Source of the DNA: Trichobilharzia regenti | Lineage: Eukaryota > Platyhelminthes > Trematoda > Strigeidida > Schistosomatidae | NCBI GenBank assembly: GCA_944472135.2 | Contig: OX235263.1 | Span: 25,907,379-25,971,378 of the forward strand | Length of the DNA stretch: 64,000 nt | Direction: 5' to 3' | Part shown: one piece after another, positions 33,351 to 44,684 of the stretch | Layout of the letters: every line of letters starts with the position of its first letter | How positions within the stretch are numbered: position 1 is the stretch's first letter | The notes under the pieces: generated by a model | What the model was told of the DNA's origin: nothing | Seen by the model: only the letters and a program-made list of their open reading frames with translations | The model's database searches: none | Made by a program: the position numbers and the translations under genes

Positions 33351-35159
33351 TTCTTTTAACTGTTCATTCACAATATGTATCAATTCACTTTTTTCTTTGA
33401 TCTTGTATTTTGTCATTAGTCACTCATTATTTCCAAGCAAAATATTGACTACATCTCCCTCACTTTTTCAATTCTAGTGTAAATAGTCAGGCTTTTAACA
33501 CTGAATAATTTGTCTACTCACATCATCCTCGGAAGTGTGTTGTCTAAACTTTCTATCTATGACTACAAGTCACCGTGAAAAGTGTGTTCAAGTATTTTGT
33601 CACTTCTAATCTGATTTAGTTGAGTATGTCCGCAGTTGAAAAGAATTCACGAAACTAAGCGAATTCGTATTATCCTGCAAATATGTTCGTTATTTCTCTG
33701 TTCAAACCAACAATGAGAAATGGTTGTAAGATAGGACTAAGTTATAATGCGAGGAAAACTACAGTCACAGGTGAATTTTCCCGTCACGTCACCTCCAATA
33801 TAACTATAACATTCTACACACACCGCCATTATTGAACATTGTAGGGAGAAGTCAAAGTGATGTCAAAATATCATTATTATTGTTACTGTTAGTATTATTT
33901 TTACAATTATCACTACTACTACTGCTATTATTATTACGACTACATATCACTAGTAAAGTCTAATCAAGTGAAAGAGAAAAGAAGAAGCACGTTGTCTTCA
34001 AATGATTCGTGAAGACAGTCGAATACATAGACATGGATTACGGTAGTAAATATCCTGTCAGTGAGTGGTATTCATCCTTCAGGAACAGAAAAAAGAATGT
34101 GAAAATGATGAATGAACGAGTAGTTTGAAAAGAATCAACGATGATACTGAAGGAGTGACGAACGTTTCATAATGTGAATCAACCACTAATTTTCGACATT
34201 TTCAGTCTCAAATGACTGAATTACTCGAATCGATTGTACTCCAGTTGATACGCTGGATCATACATGTCCTTCATGCATTCAAACGTGGGCAAGACGTGTA
34301 TTAAGCACCTCAGTTAAAAGCATCATACCAATTAACCACCACAACAATCAGTCTGGAAGAATCCGAAGCTTCCCATCTAACTATAATACCGATTCTCGAA
34401 ATTTTCACTACACAATGTTTAGTTATTCATTAGATGTGAACATCTCACCTACTTGTCTCTAAACACCAACACAACATTATTCAATAGGACATGAGATGTG
34501 TTGAAAGAGACTACACGATAAGTAGACTGATCTTCGCCAAAAGGATAGTGTGGATTGATTCTGGTACATAAACTCACCCTCATACTCGTCCTAACTTTCT
34601 CATAGATTGATCTGGTTTCTATAAAGAGAAGGTGGAGTTTGTAGTCAAAAAAGGATCATTTGATGTGTAAACTTTAAGATGCGCTTGTGAGAAAACAGAT
34701 AAAATGTTATAAGTCCATCGTTTCTAATCATCGAGACAAGTATCCGCATAGTACGCGAAAAATCTGAGTGTGAGATGCTATCTCACCTCCGACTCAACCT
34801 TTACGACATACTAGACTGTTGGAAGCGCCTTGCAAAATACTCGACTTCAAATTTTTCAACTTACCATAAGCTATCACTGACAGGTGTTGCAAATGACTGA
34901 GATTTATTACCCGTTGAGTCAATTGGTTTATTTCTGGAAAGGAAGGCAAAGTGCAAGCACATATCATGGATAGGCATGGTGATTTGTGGACAAATGAGGA
35001 TGGGAGGAAGCATTGCTTATTCGGAAGACGGGAATATTGAGCGAAACAGTGCTCACTTCTCAATTAAACTCCACTCAGCACACTGAACACATACATACAT
35101 ATATACGCCACAGCTTTTCCAGTAGGCAGTGGATGGTTTTCAATATCTGGTATCGTTAC
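33351..35159. other. No recognisable gene
   Basis: Unique-looking AT-rich DNA with a short ATT/ACT microsatellite around 33880-33945. Frames such as 34794-35063 (minus) lack motifs. It may be intergenic or intronic. Confidence 0.4.
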
Positions 35160-35526
35160 CTACATATTGAAGATCAATCAAATTGTCAGAGACAATCAGC
35201 GACAAGAATTTTGAGGAACAAATCAACCACCCAGGAACCCACTGATCAAGAAATACGCTGGACGAAATGGAGATGCATCAGACAAACGTTGAGGAGGCCA
35301 TCGGTTTACATCGCTCACCAGGCCATCTCTCGGACAGGACATGAGTGGACATCGACGAGTAGGGAGTGTCCCTGAGGGTAGTGACATTGAGTAGGTCATG
35401 TTGAGGGCTGATGAGAACCCATAGGCAATCTTGAGGCCAGCTGAATAGGACCGCAAAGAATTGGACGAAGCGGAGATGTGCTGCTGAAGCCTTCTGTCCC
35501 GCTTGAAACTCAAGGGAACAATAATA
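35160..35526 (+). pseudogene. RTE-like LINE 3' fragment
   Basis: Reads RWTKWRCIRQTLRRPS with the C-terminal RTE pattern, and ends in GAAGCC...CTTGAAACTCAAGGGAACAATA, the diverged form of the RTE tail at 4780 and 53575. It abuts the last exon of the predicted micro-exon gene. Confidence 0.7.
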
Positions 35527-38500
35527 TTAGCAGTAATAAAATCCTAGAAATACGGTCAGTGGAAATTGCCCTGGAAGAAGAATCATTAGGGCATTTGTAA
35601 GTAAGTAGACTTTCTCTTCATACAGAGAAACTTCATCGTTTACGATAAACGTAATATGACAGTCACTGTCAATTGTTATTGAGTCGAATAAATTGACAAA
35701 CATCCGTCTGTGAAATACGAAGGATAAAAGTTGTGGAACATTCTTCCACAAAGCAATGACATGTTTCGAATTACCTTCAGTGCGACTAACCGACAGAAGA
35801 CTATCACATTCACTTAAATCCGGCTGTTGTCCGATACCTATTCAAGAAGAAAGAATAATATTGACGGTATTTCGTCGGCTACAATGAACATGGTGTGTTC
35901 AGTATTACTGATCACCAGTATTCTGTGATTTGACTTACGGCTTGGACGGGCTGAAATACACAGACGTCAACACATACAAACATATTACTCGTTTATCATA
36001 ACATCGGAAATAATATGTACGTGTAGGTTGTAAATTTCGCCAACCTGTTGTTGGAGTTAAAGTGATTCTTGTTGAGTAAGCAGTGAGTGACGGATCTTCA
36101 GAGAGAGAAATCGGAAGCTTTAAATCTTCATAGGAATTGACCATAAGTCAATGAAATGTCCATCTACGGATTACGCGATATGCGCACTGTTGCCGACTAG
36201 CTCTCAGTTACTCTCAATTCACCTCTGAACACTGTGAGCGGCTGGGCATCAACTATTCAAAACGATGTACTCATTCACAAAACGATTTTAGTGAGTAGCA
36301 TCGGAGAGTAATCACCCGTTTGGTTTTGACAGTCTCACAAACAAACCAAGTCCCAACACATTGACCCTAGTTCACAAAATGACAACAGACGTATACAAAA
36401 TCACTACTGGATGTCAATTATTGTGCAGTGACTGACAAATTCATTCAAATATCCAACAGATAAACACATCTGTCTTCCAGTCACACACCTGCGCTATCAA
36501 CGATAACTAAGTTAGCATTTAAATACGTTGACTTGGCCAGAAGAATGAGAAACCGTAAGCAGAAGTGAAACTAATCTGCCTAACCAATAATATCAGTGCT
36601 TACATTCAGATCCATGGCTTAACGATTCCCTCCAGAGAGTTCTACTCAGAGATATGTAGAAGAAGTTCCCTGAATAAAATGCAAATAGAACAGAATATTC
36701 ATCGACCAGTAGTTTGAAAATCACCTGTCACATTGATCCAATGGTAAAAATTCAATGGATCATTTCATGTTTGTCTCCCTATCTGACAATTATTAGTGGC
36801 CTGTAGTTCAGGCTTTTCAGCGAATAAATCAACATCTTTCGCCATTAAGTATCGTCGGGCATTGATTGGATGAAATGCTAGATAGGCTTGTAGTCTCCTA
36901 TACTGGTGGTATCCAAGTGACTGATAAGCAGCTCAAAACTGTCTGCCACACGTACACTCATCTTTCAATAGCAGTAGAGAGACTCAACTGAATCTCTCTC
37001 AAAAATCAGGCTCGAAAACTTGTTGATTGAAATGCACGGTGAACAAGATCAAACAAAATAGGGTATAAATTACGAGGGCGTACTTACCGTATGACTTCTG
37101 TACCTCTCTGATGGTCCCTGAAATGCCTGACGAAAGAAATGAATACACGACAGATTCAAGATAGACAACAAGTGGGATAAGGAAAGGTGCTAAATTCCTA
37201 ACCATGAGGTACTCAAATTGAATAGGTAGCACTATTCAGACATATTGTTTAAACAACTGAACGTCAGCCTTCACATGTCTGTGTGATATTCAATAGTGGC
37301 GTTAATTCAAAGTCTATTTAACGAGAGATTTCAATAGTCTAAAAAAATTTTTTTGCAGGTTAAAGATGAACAACAAACATTTCACTTACTTCTGTAAATA
37401 TCCGGTTGGTAGTAGTGTTGAGAAATATTGGATAGACAATTCGCAACTAAAAGAACGATTATTTCTCAATATTGATTAAATTTGTTGACTTACACGCAGT
37501 GATACTTTTACCCGTTTCTCTGGCCTGTCTTTCCAAGCGGTCTGAATTGGGAAAGAGACAAAGAAAGAGTCAGTTGCTTAGTGCAATATAAATCATGATT
37601 ACAAAACATTTGAGGCAGTATTGTCAATATTGCTCGCTTCTCAAATATTGAAATAAAAGCTGATGAATAAACGGACGGTAGTGTGGCATCACCAGTTCTC
37701 TGTCTCCAATGATACCTAGATATTGATGTTTACACACATTTGAACAGCATTTGACAATTGTTTACTGCATGTTCATGCACAAAGTATTTAACATCCTCCA
37801 GCGACTAGTAATGCGAAACCGCAGATTCACTTCAAAACACAAAATCTATGTACGAAACACCTCGAAACTGATATTAGTTATATTGTGATTGTCATCGATT
37901 TACAGGTTATAAAGCTACATCACACCACTGACATCCTTAGTAGGAAGGATAACTAGAGGCTGTGAACACTCCACGTTTGTTGAAGGATTATGGCAGGCAA
38001 GAAAGAGGAGGCTAAGTGTGGGTCTTAGTTACTTTATAATTGAAAGTGATACCATTGCGAATAATAAATATCCCTCGACACATCATTCGGGGAATAAACC
38101 TAATTCAATCTGTCATATGTCCAACAATAACATTAATTTTCAACTATATGCAAACACCACCACAGAGTTCAAGTAACACACACATACTATTGATTCGTAG
38201 CATCACTGACACAGCAAATTAAGAAATAAAATACAAAATACACATGGTAAGTAAAAGCAGGCTTGCTAGAGAACCTTCTAAAGCCTTCACTTTCTGCTCC
38301 GCAATGGCTTTCTTATTTTCATGTCTATTATACGTCCTGTAAAACAATCGCAAAATTTGAACAAATGAATTGATAATGTCAATAGGAATGATGGCAGATG
38401 TCAAATCTGTTCATCAGTCACACTGAAATCGTCTACATTCACAGAGTGTTCGAGTGTTACACGCTGAACATGCTTTCATCAACCACCTCCAACGCAGATA

Positions 38501-40891
38501 ATTGCGATTTCGGAGAGAATACGACAAATCATTTCACAAATGAAAATGAAAATGTATTCAATGAACATGTACATTACTACTTCGCCAAATGTTAGGCGAA
38601 TGCATAGAATATTGAAGTATATTGGAAAGAATTTGCTTGATTTCACAAAAGAGGATGATAGGATCTAAGGCGCGTACCCGTTGAAGAAGTTGCATCGCAT
38701 CTTCAAAACAAGAAGGCAGAGCATGAAATCATTCGAAAAAGCATGATCGAATGCTACGAATTGTTCAGTTTCAAGAATGAGTGACGTAGAGAAAATGTGT
38801 GCCAGAATGTTTTATTAGAGTGAATAGTACTGGTTGATATGTTCAATGAGTAGCGTATTGAAGAGAAATTCATACTCGAGAATACGGAACAATACCGCTT
38901 GAAATACCCTCTCACTCACTCCAGAAGAAGTAACTTTTGTCCTGCTCGAGAATCCTAGTTCTCAAACCGAATTCAGGGGTTAACTGCCACAGATGCAAAC
39001 TGACTAGCTTCTCACCACAACCACCTACCCAATGTGAATACATTGAGGATTCATCTTTTCACTCTTAGGAAATATGAAATGATGAAGTCGATTCCCGCAT
39101 ATCCACAGCATGCAGACTCCCAGAGTTCAACGCTATCGTCCTGCTGGACTAGATGAAGTTGTTTCACTTGCTGCATTTCTTTGCAGGATTTACATGATGT
39201 ATCACCACCAGACTATTCGATAATAGCCTAAAATTAGCTGACAAACTACCAATTGTGGAGAACAATATTCAAAAGCTTGACATCTATTATGACTAATCAC
39301 CACCATTGTCTCCAATTTTACAAAATTTCGTAATCGATTTCAGCCTAGCACGTTTGTCACACAAATACGACTATTTATTTTGACACCCCATAACTAATCT
39401 GTTATTCTACGTTAAAAATGTATCCGCCACATAACTGGTCTTTATTGTAACGACAACAAATGTTATATTTTATAATTGTAAGAACCTGAAGAGAGATTAT
39501 TGGAAAGAATATTATTCGTTCAGATTGACTTTCAATTCATTGTAGAATCCCGAATATTCATTCCTGAGGTGACTGGATATTCGACAAGCAACTTCACATT
39601 TCAAAAGAATTTACAAGTCAGAAACAATCGGATTATAGCAGACTAATGGCAACATGAATGCTTAAATTACTGTTCAATGTGCAATGGCTCACAGTAATTC
39701 TGAGTATTTCCAACAGCTTCTGAAAAGGAGAAATATTTAACAATATTTAATAATAATAATAAATTTAATAATATGCGAAACAGGCGGAACTGACGAAGAT
39801 ATCAAAGCCAGAATCGGAAAAGCAAGGCAAGCTTTCATTAGTCTTAAGTCTGTGTGGAAGTCAACAGCACTCAGCATCAAAAATAAGATCCGGATTTTCA
39901 ACTCCAATGTAAATGCAGTGCTACTATACGGATCAGAGACTTGGCGAGTCATAAAGAGCACCTCAAACAAACTTCAAACCTTCATTAACAATTGTCTTCG
40001 CACAATACTCAAGATCAGATGCCCTGGCAGAAAAGACCAGCAACAGGGATCTCTGGGAGCGAAACAATCAGGAACCGATTATGAAACAAATATGCAGGAA
40101 GAAATGAAGATGGATTGGCCATACTCTGAGGAAACCATCAAGTGACATCACTAGACAAGCCACCGCTCAAGTGGATCCCGAAAAGGAAGCAGCGAGTTGG
40201 TCGTCCAACGGTGACTTGGAGGAGGTCATGTGAGGAGGAGATGTAAGCATGTGGACAGACTGGAAGCGGGGTGAAAAAGTTGGCAGAAAACAGAAGGAAA
40301 TGGAGGTGCGCAGCTGAAGACCTATGTTCCTCTAGGAACTAAAGGATATAATAATAAATAATGAAGCTTAGCATATTTAATCACACGAATCACTAGATCA
40401 ACAGAGAGGGACAGTCGTTCATCTATTATTTCGTGGATAGACCACCTAAATACTTTTGCACTCAATCTGCACTGAGTACGTGTTTCAAATTGATGCGACT
40501 CAAGATGAGTTTGGAGTCATGAAAATGAAATCATCAATGTACACAATTCGTGCAACAGAAACGTATGCAATGTATGCGAGTTCGTGTTATCGGTGTGTGT
40601 CAGATAAATGAATAGATTGGGTTGTCATGCCGTACCTCAAATTCATCAGAAAATGATATTCATATCGACGTCTGATAGATCTGATCGAATCGAGTGGTTC
40701 ATACATTCACACAAATCACTGATTATCACATAGTTGTCAGAAGTGAGTTATCTACTTTCAAGGTAGTTTCAAAATATTTAAAGTGCAATATATACACACA
40801 ACGAAATTAACTGGCACTTACCTGTCAGTGGAGATGAATGCAGGAGAAGGAGGAACACAGTGATTTCTAATGATAGGAAAGCGAAAGCCAT
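35527..40891 (-). CDS. Predicted secreted micro-exon-type gene, copy A (spliced)
   Basis: Predicted exons in transcript order: 40822-40891 (70 nt, ATG), 37494-37541 (48), 37390-37446 (57), 37088-37117 (30), 36604-36669 (66), 36045-36095 (51, weak donor GTTGGC), 35939-35950 (12) and 35527-35837 (terminal, 311 to TAA). Except at the 51-nt exon, donors are GTAAG; acceptors end in AG after pyrimidine tracts (best: GCATTTTATTCAG before the 66-nt exon). Exon 1 encodes a signal peptide (MAFAFL, then TVFLLLLH). It ends in phase 1, and every internal exon is a multiple of three starting and ending in phase 1, with no stop in the joined frame: 197 residues, or 214 with the 51-nt exon. Tiny symmetric exons behind a signal peptide are the hallmark of schistosome MEGs, whose secreted products vary by exon skipping. 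I cannot assign a MEG family; more micro-exons may exist. Intron 1 contains an RTE fragment. Gene model inferred, not confirmed. Confidence 0.7.
37847..39423. other. 1577-bp segment present only in copy A (inside MEG intron 1)
   Basis: Precisely missing in copy B, where the bases flanking it are joined at 55874/55875. On the minus strand 38336-38219 follows a good acceptor (GATTGTTTTACAG) and ends in a hydrophobic tail (SLASLLLLTMCILYFIS), but its open frame needs phase 2 and does not fit exon 1. On the plus strand 38674-38784 encodes 36 residues (HLQNKKAEHEIIRKSMIECY inside) before a stop. Neither is a supported gene. Confidence 0.5.
39776..40355 (+). pseudogene. RTE-like LINE 3' end inside MEG intron 1 (copy A)
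   Basis: Encodes KARIGKARQAFISLKSVWKS and VLLYGSETWRVIKSTSNKL, then LRTILKIRCPGRK, closely matching 4250-4822. It ends CTATGTTCCTCTAGGAACTA and (ATA)n. Same strand as the other RTE copies and antisense to the host gene. Confidence 0.85.
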
Positions 40892-42379
40892 GATTATGTG
40901 TAATTCCGTGAAATCTGATGTATATATATGAATTTGTATTCTAGAGATTCAAATGAACAAATGAAGGACGCGAAGATATCGGACCATTTCGAGGTGACTC
41001 TAGTTTATGTTATGTCCACGTGGTCATGGCGTGATTATCATTATTAAAAGCAAATTGACCTTTATCAGGGAATGTAGACAGTTTTCTTCAAACAAGGTGT
41101 AATTATTCAGACAGAAAAGGCGAAATTTGGTATTATTTCTTATGAGAATTTCTTCACTGTAATAACTTTTTCTTGTGTTAGCAGAGGGTGGGAACAAGGA
41201 ATATTGTTTAGAAAGCATTGCCTTCAGTGTATTGTAGTCATGCGTTATCAATAAGGGCAGTTTATTTGATGGATACATCTGTTACCTTGAATGACTGATT
41301 GCTTATATGCTGACGAAATATGTGATATTTCTGTGAGAAATATGGTGAGGTGACTGTAAATATACAGATAGTATGAAATGGATGAAGACGATGTGTATTC
41401 TTAATAGAAAGATTCAATGTGAGCAATGAATTTTGTCCACTCATTTGAAAGCGCTCAACGGATACGGTGAGTGGCTAGTACACATAGACATTATGTTTGT
41501 AAACAGGAGATAGTTATACCCCATTTGATTGTTTATCGTGAAATAATGGATATTTGATTTGTTTTAGGTGATGTCATATCTTGGTGGAAAACTTAATATC
41601 ACTAACAACTGCAACTGCATGTTAGTAAGACAGATGAGAAGACATAGGAGTGAGTTGCTATCAATCCAAGAGGATTCCAGACATCACGCCACAATTTCAC
41701 ACATCAGAAGTATCACAAGAAGATCAGTTTACTGAAACGAAGATCTTTTTTTAAATATCCTACCAAAAGTTTTTTTTTAAACAAAATAGAAAGAGAACTA
41801 ACATGAGTTTCAAAGTTCCTGCTGAAGGTTACTCCATCATCTCTTTGTTGCCGTTTCTTATACCTGCAAATTGTATGCTCCCTAGTTAAGTCTACTGTGA
41901 TTGTTTGTTTAGTCCCCCAAGGTAAGTCACTGTTCATGTTTTTTCTCATGACTGATTTTGGCTAGCAGACAGCTCTCACCATACTATCATTCCAGTCATT
42001 GGTTTTTCCTAGTCTGACGTATTGGTCTATCTCAGTTTTGGTGGGATATTTTCAAGTGATGGTGTCGTGTGTTCTGTAGGCGTATTCCAGCCAGGTTAGA
42101 TGAACGCACAACATCCAGTATCACTTCGTCATGACAAATCTTTAAACTGTATACACTTAAAGCATTATATACAACGCTGACGCGCCTTATAATTGCCAGA
42201 GTAATAGTCTTGACATAAGTTAAACTGATAACAGTTAATATTACTGTATAATACTGTATGATTTATCAAAATAAAATCTTATCCATAATGAAGTTATAAT
42301 CTACCACAGTGCCCAAGTTTTATACTTATATCAATAAATCTCTACAAAGCCAATACTTGAAAATTCATCTGATGATCAT
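40892..42379. other. Upstream region of MEG copy A; no further gene recognised
   Basis: Holds the presumed promoter and 5' flank of the minus-strand gene. A (TA)4 run lies at 40921-40928, only 30 bases before the ATG. Minus-strand frames at 41024, 41262 and 41713 have no motif I can use. The whole stretch is repeated at 57343-58830. Confidence 0.4.
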
Positions 42380-42760
42380 TAGCCATTGGCCCTATTCAGG
42401 TAGTGACCTGGGGTTCTAGTGGGTAGCTTTGGAAAGTACAGTGCAGAAGGTTGAAGATGAGGCAGTAACTCATCGAAGAAGACATTGCAAAGTGGTCGCG
42501 CTATGTCGTGTTATGATAGAGGCTAGAATTCATGGACTGGCCAGTGGATCGGGTCCCAGTGTCTTAATGGACTACGAGTTATCTCACCTTGTAACCAGAA
42601 GGTCTTGGGTTCGACCCGTGGGGGTGTGTGCGTACTGATGAATGGTTCCAAGCTCTAGGACGAAACGCCTGTCCAGTACTCCCTGGTTGGTTTTCCAATG
42701 ATTCTCTAACTGATGTCATCTCATGGTGAAATCCTCCAACCAATCAAACTAAATCCCTAC
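42380..42760 (+). repeat. Sm-alpha-like SINE, copy A
   Basis: Box A-like TGGCCAGTGG at 42538-42547 and box B GGGTTCGACCC at 42607-42617 give a polymerase III-type promoter. A hammerhead-type core follows at 42632-42679. Schistosome Sm-alpha SINEs have exactly this order: tRNA-like promoter, then hammerhead. Ends are approximate. Confidence 0.65.
42632..42679 (+). ncRNA. Degenerate hammerhead ribozyme motif, copy A
   Basis: Core strands in order: CTGATGA (42635-42641), GGACGAAAC (42658-42666) and cleavage-type GTC (42671-42673). GTACTG (42632-42637) can pair with CAGTAC (42674-42679) as helix I, but it overlaps CTGATGA, as if one CTG had been lost. Helix II (GTTCC with GGAC) carries a bulge and extra bases. 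Helix III is as short as in the schistosome hammerhead. Likely decayed rather than active. Confidence 0.55.
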
Positions 42761-42924
42761 GAAAACCGATCCTTGTAATTTCTATTTGTTTAAGCCTCAC
42801 TGGCACACTCGCTTCTAGATCATGATGTTTTACTCCTAAATATTGTGAATTCTGTACCGATTTCCAATTTGCAAATGAACCGGTGTTTTGCAATTTATGC
42901 AGTTCAAGAGAGTGAAATGTCGAA

Positions 42925-43960
42925 ATAATAGTGAAGACATCAAATTCACGAAGAGAGGAGAAGAATTAGACAACATACAATTACTTTCTCATATGTCTTA
43001 ATCAAGAGAATTAACACAGAAAAATTTAGAAACACAAATGTGTAAAAAATCAATGCACACAAACCAAATACTCAACTATAATAGTAATAATGCAATTACT
43101 CACAAAGGAAACTGTGTGCAGAATTTGTTTAAAGGAGTTCAAACATACTGTAGCACTACTCCAGTGTTGAAGAGGATGGAAGAAAAATGCCTACTAACGG
43201 TCTTCAAAAAGAATGAATATCCGCAGAATTTCATCAAAAAGTGTTTAAAATTGAATCACACTACCGACAAGGAACCATCATCGAAGAACACAAGAAAATT
43301 CATCCTACCATATATATAAAAAATATCTCTGAAATAACAGCTAGAATATTGAAACCTTTGAAATATATATAGCACACAAGCCAATCAGCACAATCCCTTC
43401 ATTCATTGACATTGTACAAAGCGAAAGACCCGTCCAAAAGAAAAGGAAGATAAAATTAATACCATTTACAAAATAACTTGTATGAAGTATAACGGATATT
43501 ACATCGGTCAAAACAGGCGTCCCCTGCAAATGAGAATCCAGGAACACAAATTTACTGTGAAAAGACATGATATGTATTTTTCATATCAATACAATCAGAT
43601 AATTATGTACAACAATTTTATTGGGATAATGTTGAAATTTTAAACAGAGGAAACACCAAAAGTTCCACAGAATTCCTAGAAGCCTGTTACTCAGTCGAAT
43701 ATGTAATTAACAAACATGTTAATATAGACCAAATCTACCAACTAAGAAAAAGTAAATCATGTGACGAAAAAGTTCAAAATTCAAGTCCACAAGTACTAAT
43801 GTAAATCAACTACCAGTCACGAAGATGGTTGCCAGGAGATGCAATTCTATCATTCAGATATAATTTAAATTTGTTCATTTTATGCTAAAGCTTGCACTGA
43901 AGATGTTGTCCAGAAGGACAACGAAAGCTCCCCAATAAAAGCAACCAGCTAAGAGAATAC
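42925..43960 (+). pseudogene. Penelope-like element fragment (RT end plus GIY-YIG endonuclease), copy A
   Basis: Plus-strand text across frames: HTNQILNYNSNNAITHKGNC, NEYPQNFIKKCLK, KFILPYI then ISEITARILKPLK (end of PLE RT, about 43038-43360), followed by IYKITCMKYNGYYIGQNRRP and QMRIQEHKF (GIY-YIG start, about 43460-43560) and a degraded remainder. Beyond it, CTGAAGATGTTGTCCAGAAG near 43906 resembles PLE 3' ends. Several stops and frameshifts; not functional. PLEs pair an RT related to telomerase with this endonuclease. Confidence 0.75.
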
Positions 43961-44060
43961 AACTAATTGCAAGAGGGAAATTTCACCACACTTCCGTTTT
44001 CGAAACCGAAAATATTCAAATCATAATACGTGTGATCTACATTTGTGCAGGATTCTATAG

Positions 44061-44552
44061 ACCACTGATTGATTGATATGACTAGTCGGACACCATTCAT
44101 GTCAACTAGTAGTGCTTGCTAGCCAGCCAGAAGAGGAGCCAAGCCCAAATCTGTACAATGTACCCAGTTTGGCTGATGTGAAATAGCCGAATCACTCAGT
44201 TACTTGTGTGAATTGTTCATTTCTTCAATGGAATTCTCATTTTGCTTATTACGCAGTTCAAGGAAGTCAAATTTCTCTACAGTTCCTTTTGCGAACTCAT
44301 CAATTCGACGTCAGAATATACGTGATCTGCTTGACACCATGGTGTCAAATAACTGGTCAGAAATTAGGTGGTTTGAACCAGTGTTCGGCTGCATGATCTC
44401 AATCAAACCAAGTATACTGCTGGTTAAGTCGACCGCAAAGAAGGCAAACAACCTTTTGGTGTCTAGATCATTTCAGTCTGATTGGTTGGCTAGTTGGTAA
44501 GCACTACTGGTTGACATGATTAGTGTCTAACTACTCATGTATGTAAATCAGT
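44061..44552. mobile_element. Nonautonomous element with about 60-bp imperfect terminal inverted repeats, copy A
   Basis: The left end (44061-44125, containing GACTAGTCGGACACCATTCA and AGTAGTGCTTGCTAGCCAGC) is the imperfect reverse complement of the right end (about 44490-44552, GGTTGGCTAGTTGGTAAGCA, TGGTTGACATGATTAGTGTC). Interior about 360 bp with no transposase-like frame. No clear target duplication. Confidence 0.6.
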
Positions 44553-44633
44553 AGTATATACAGGTGGTCTTGCTTGATACTGTCCTACTTACTGAAAATA
44601 ACAGTTTCGCAAACATTAGTCTTCATATTGAAA

Positions 44634-44635
<2 letters not shown>

Positions 44636-44664
<29 letters not shown>
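44636..44664. repeat. TA dinucleotide microsatellite
   Basis: 29 bases of alternating A and T. The corresponding run at 61087-61115 in copy B has the same length. Confidence 0.9.
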
Positions 44665-44669
<5 letters not shown>

Positions 44670-44684
44670 CAGCTTTCTGACAGT

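Noticed and set aside
38674..38784. Plus-strand exon ending SMIECYELFSFKNE
   Set aside because: Short, unknown, antisense to the MEG intron, no convincing acceptor, and deleted in copy B.
40921..40928. TATA box for MEG copy A
   Set aside because: A TA run on the minus strand, but only about 30 bases before the ATG, leaving almost no 5' UTR. It may be a chance AT-rich stretch.
42370..42376. Second CTGATGA as an additional hammerhead
   Set aside because: No GAAA-containing strand or pairing arms follow within a suitable distance.
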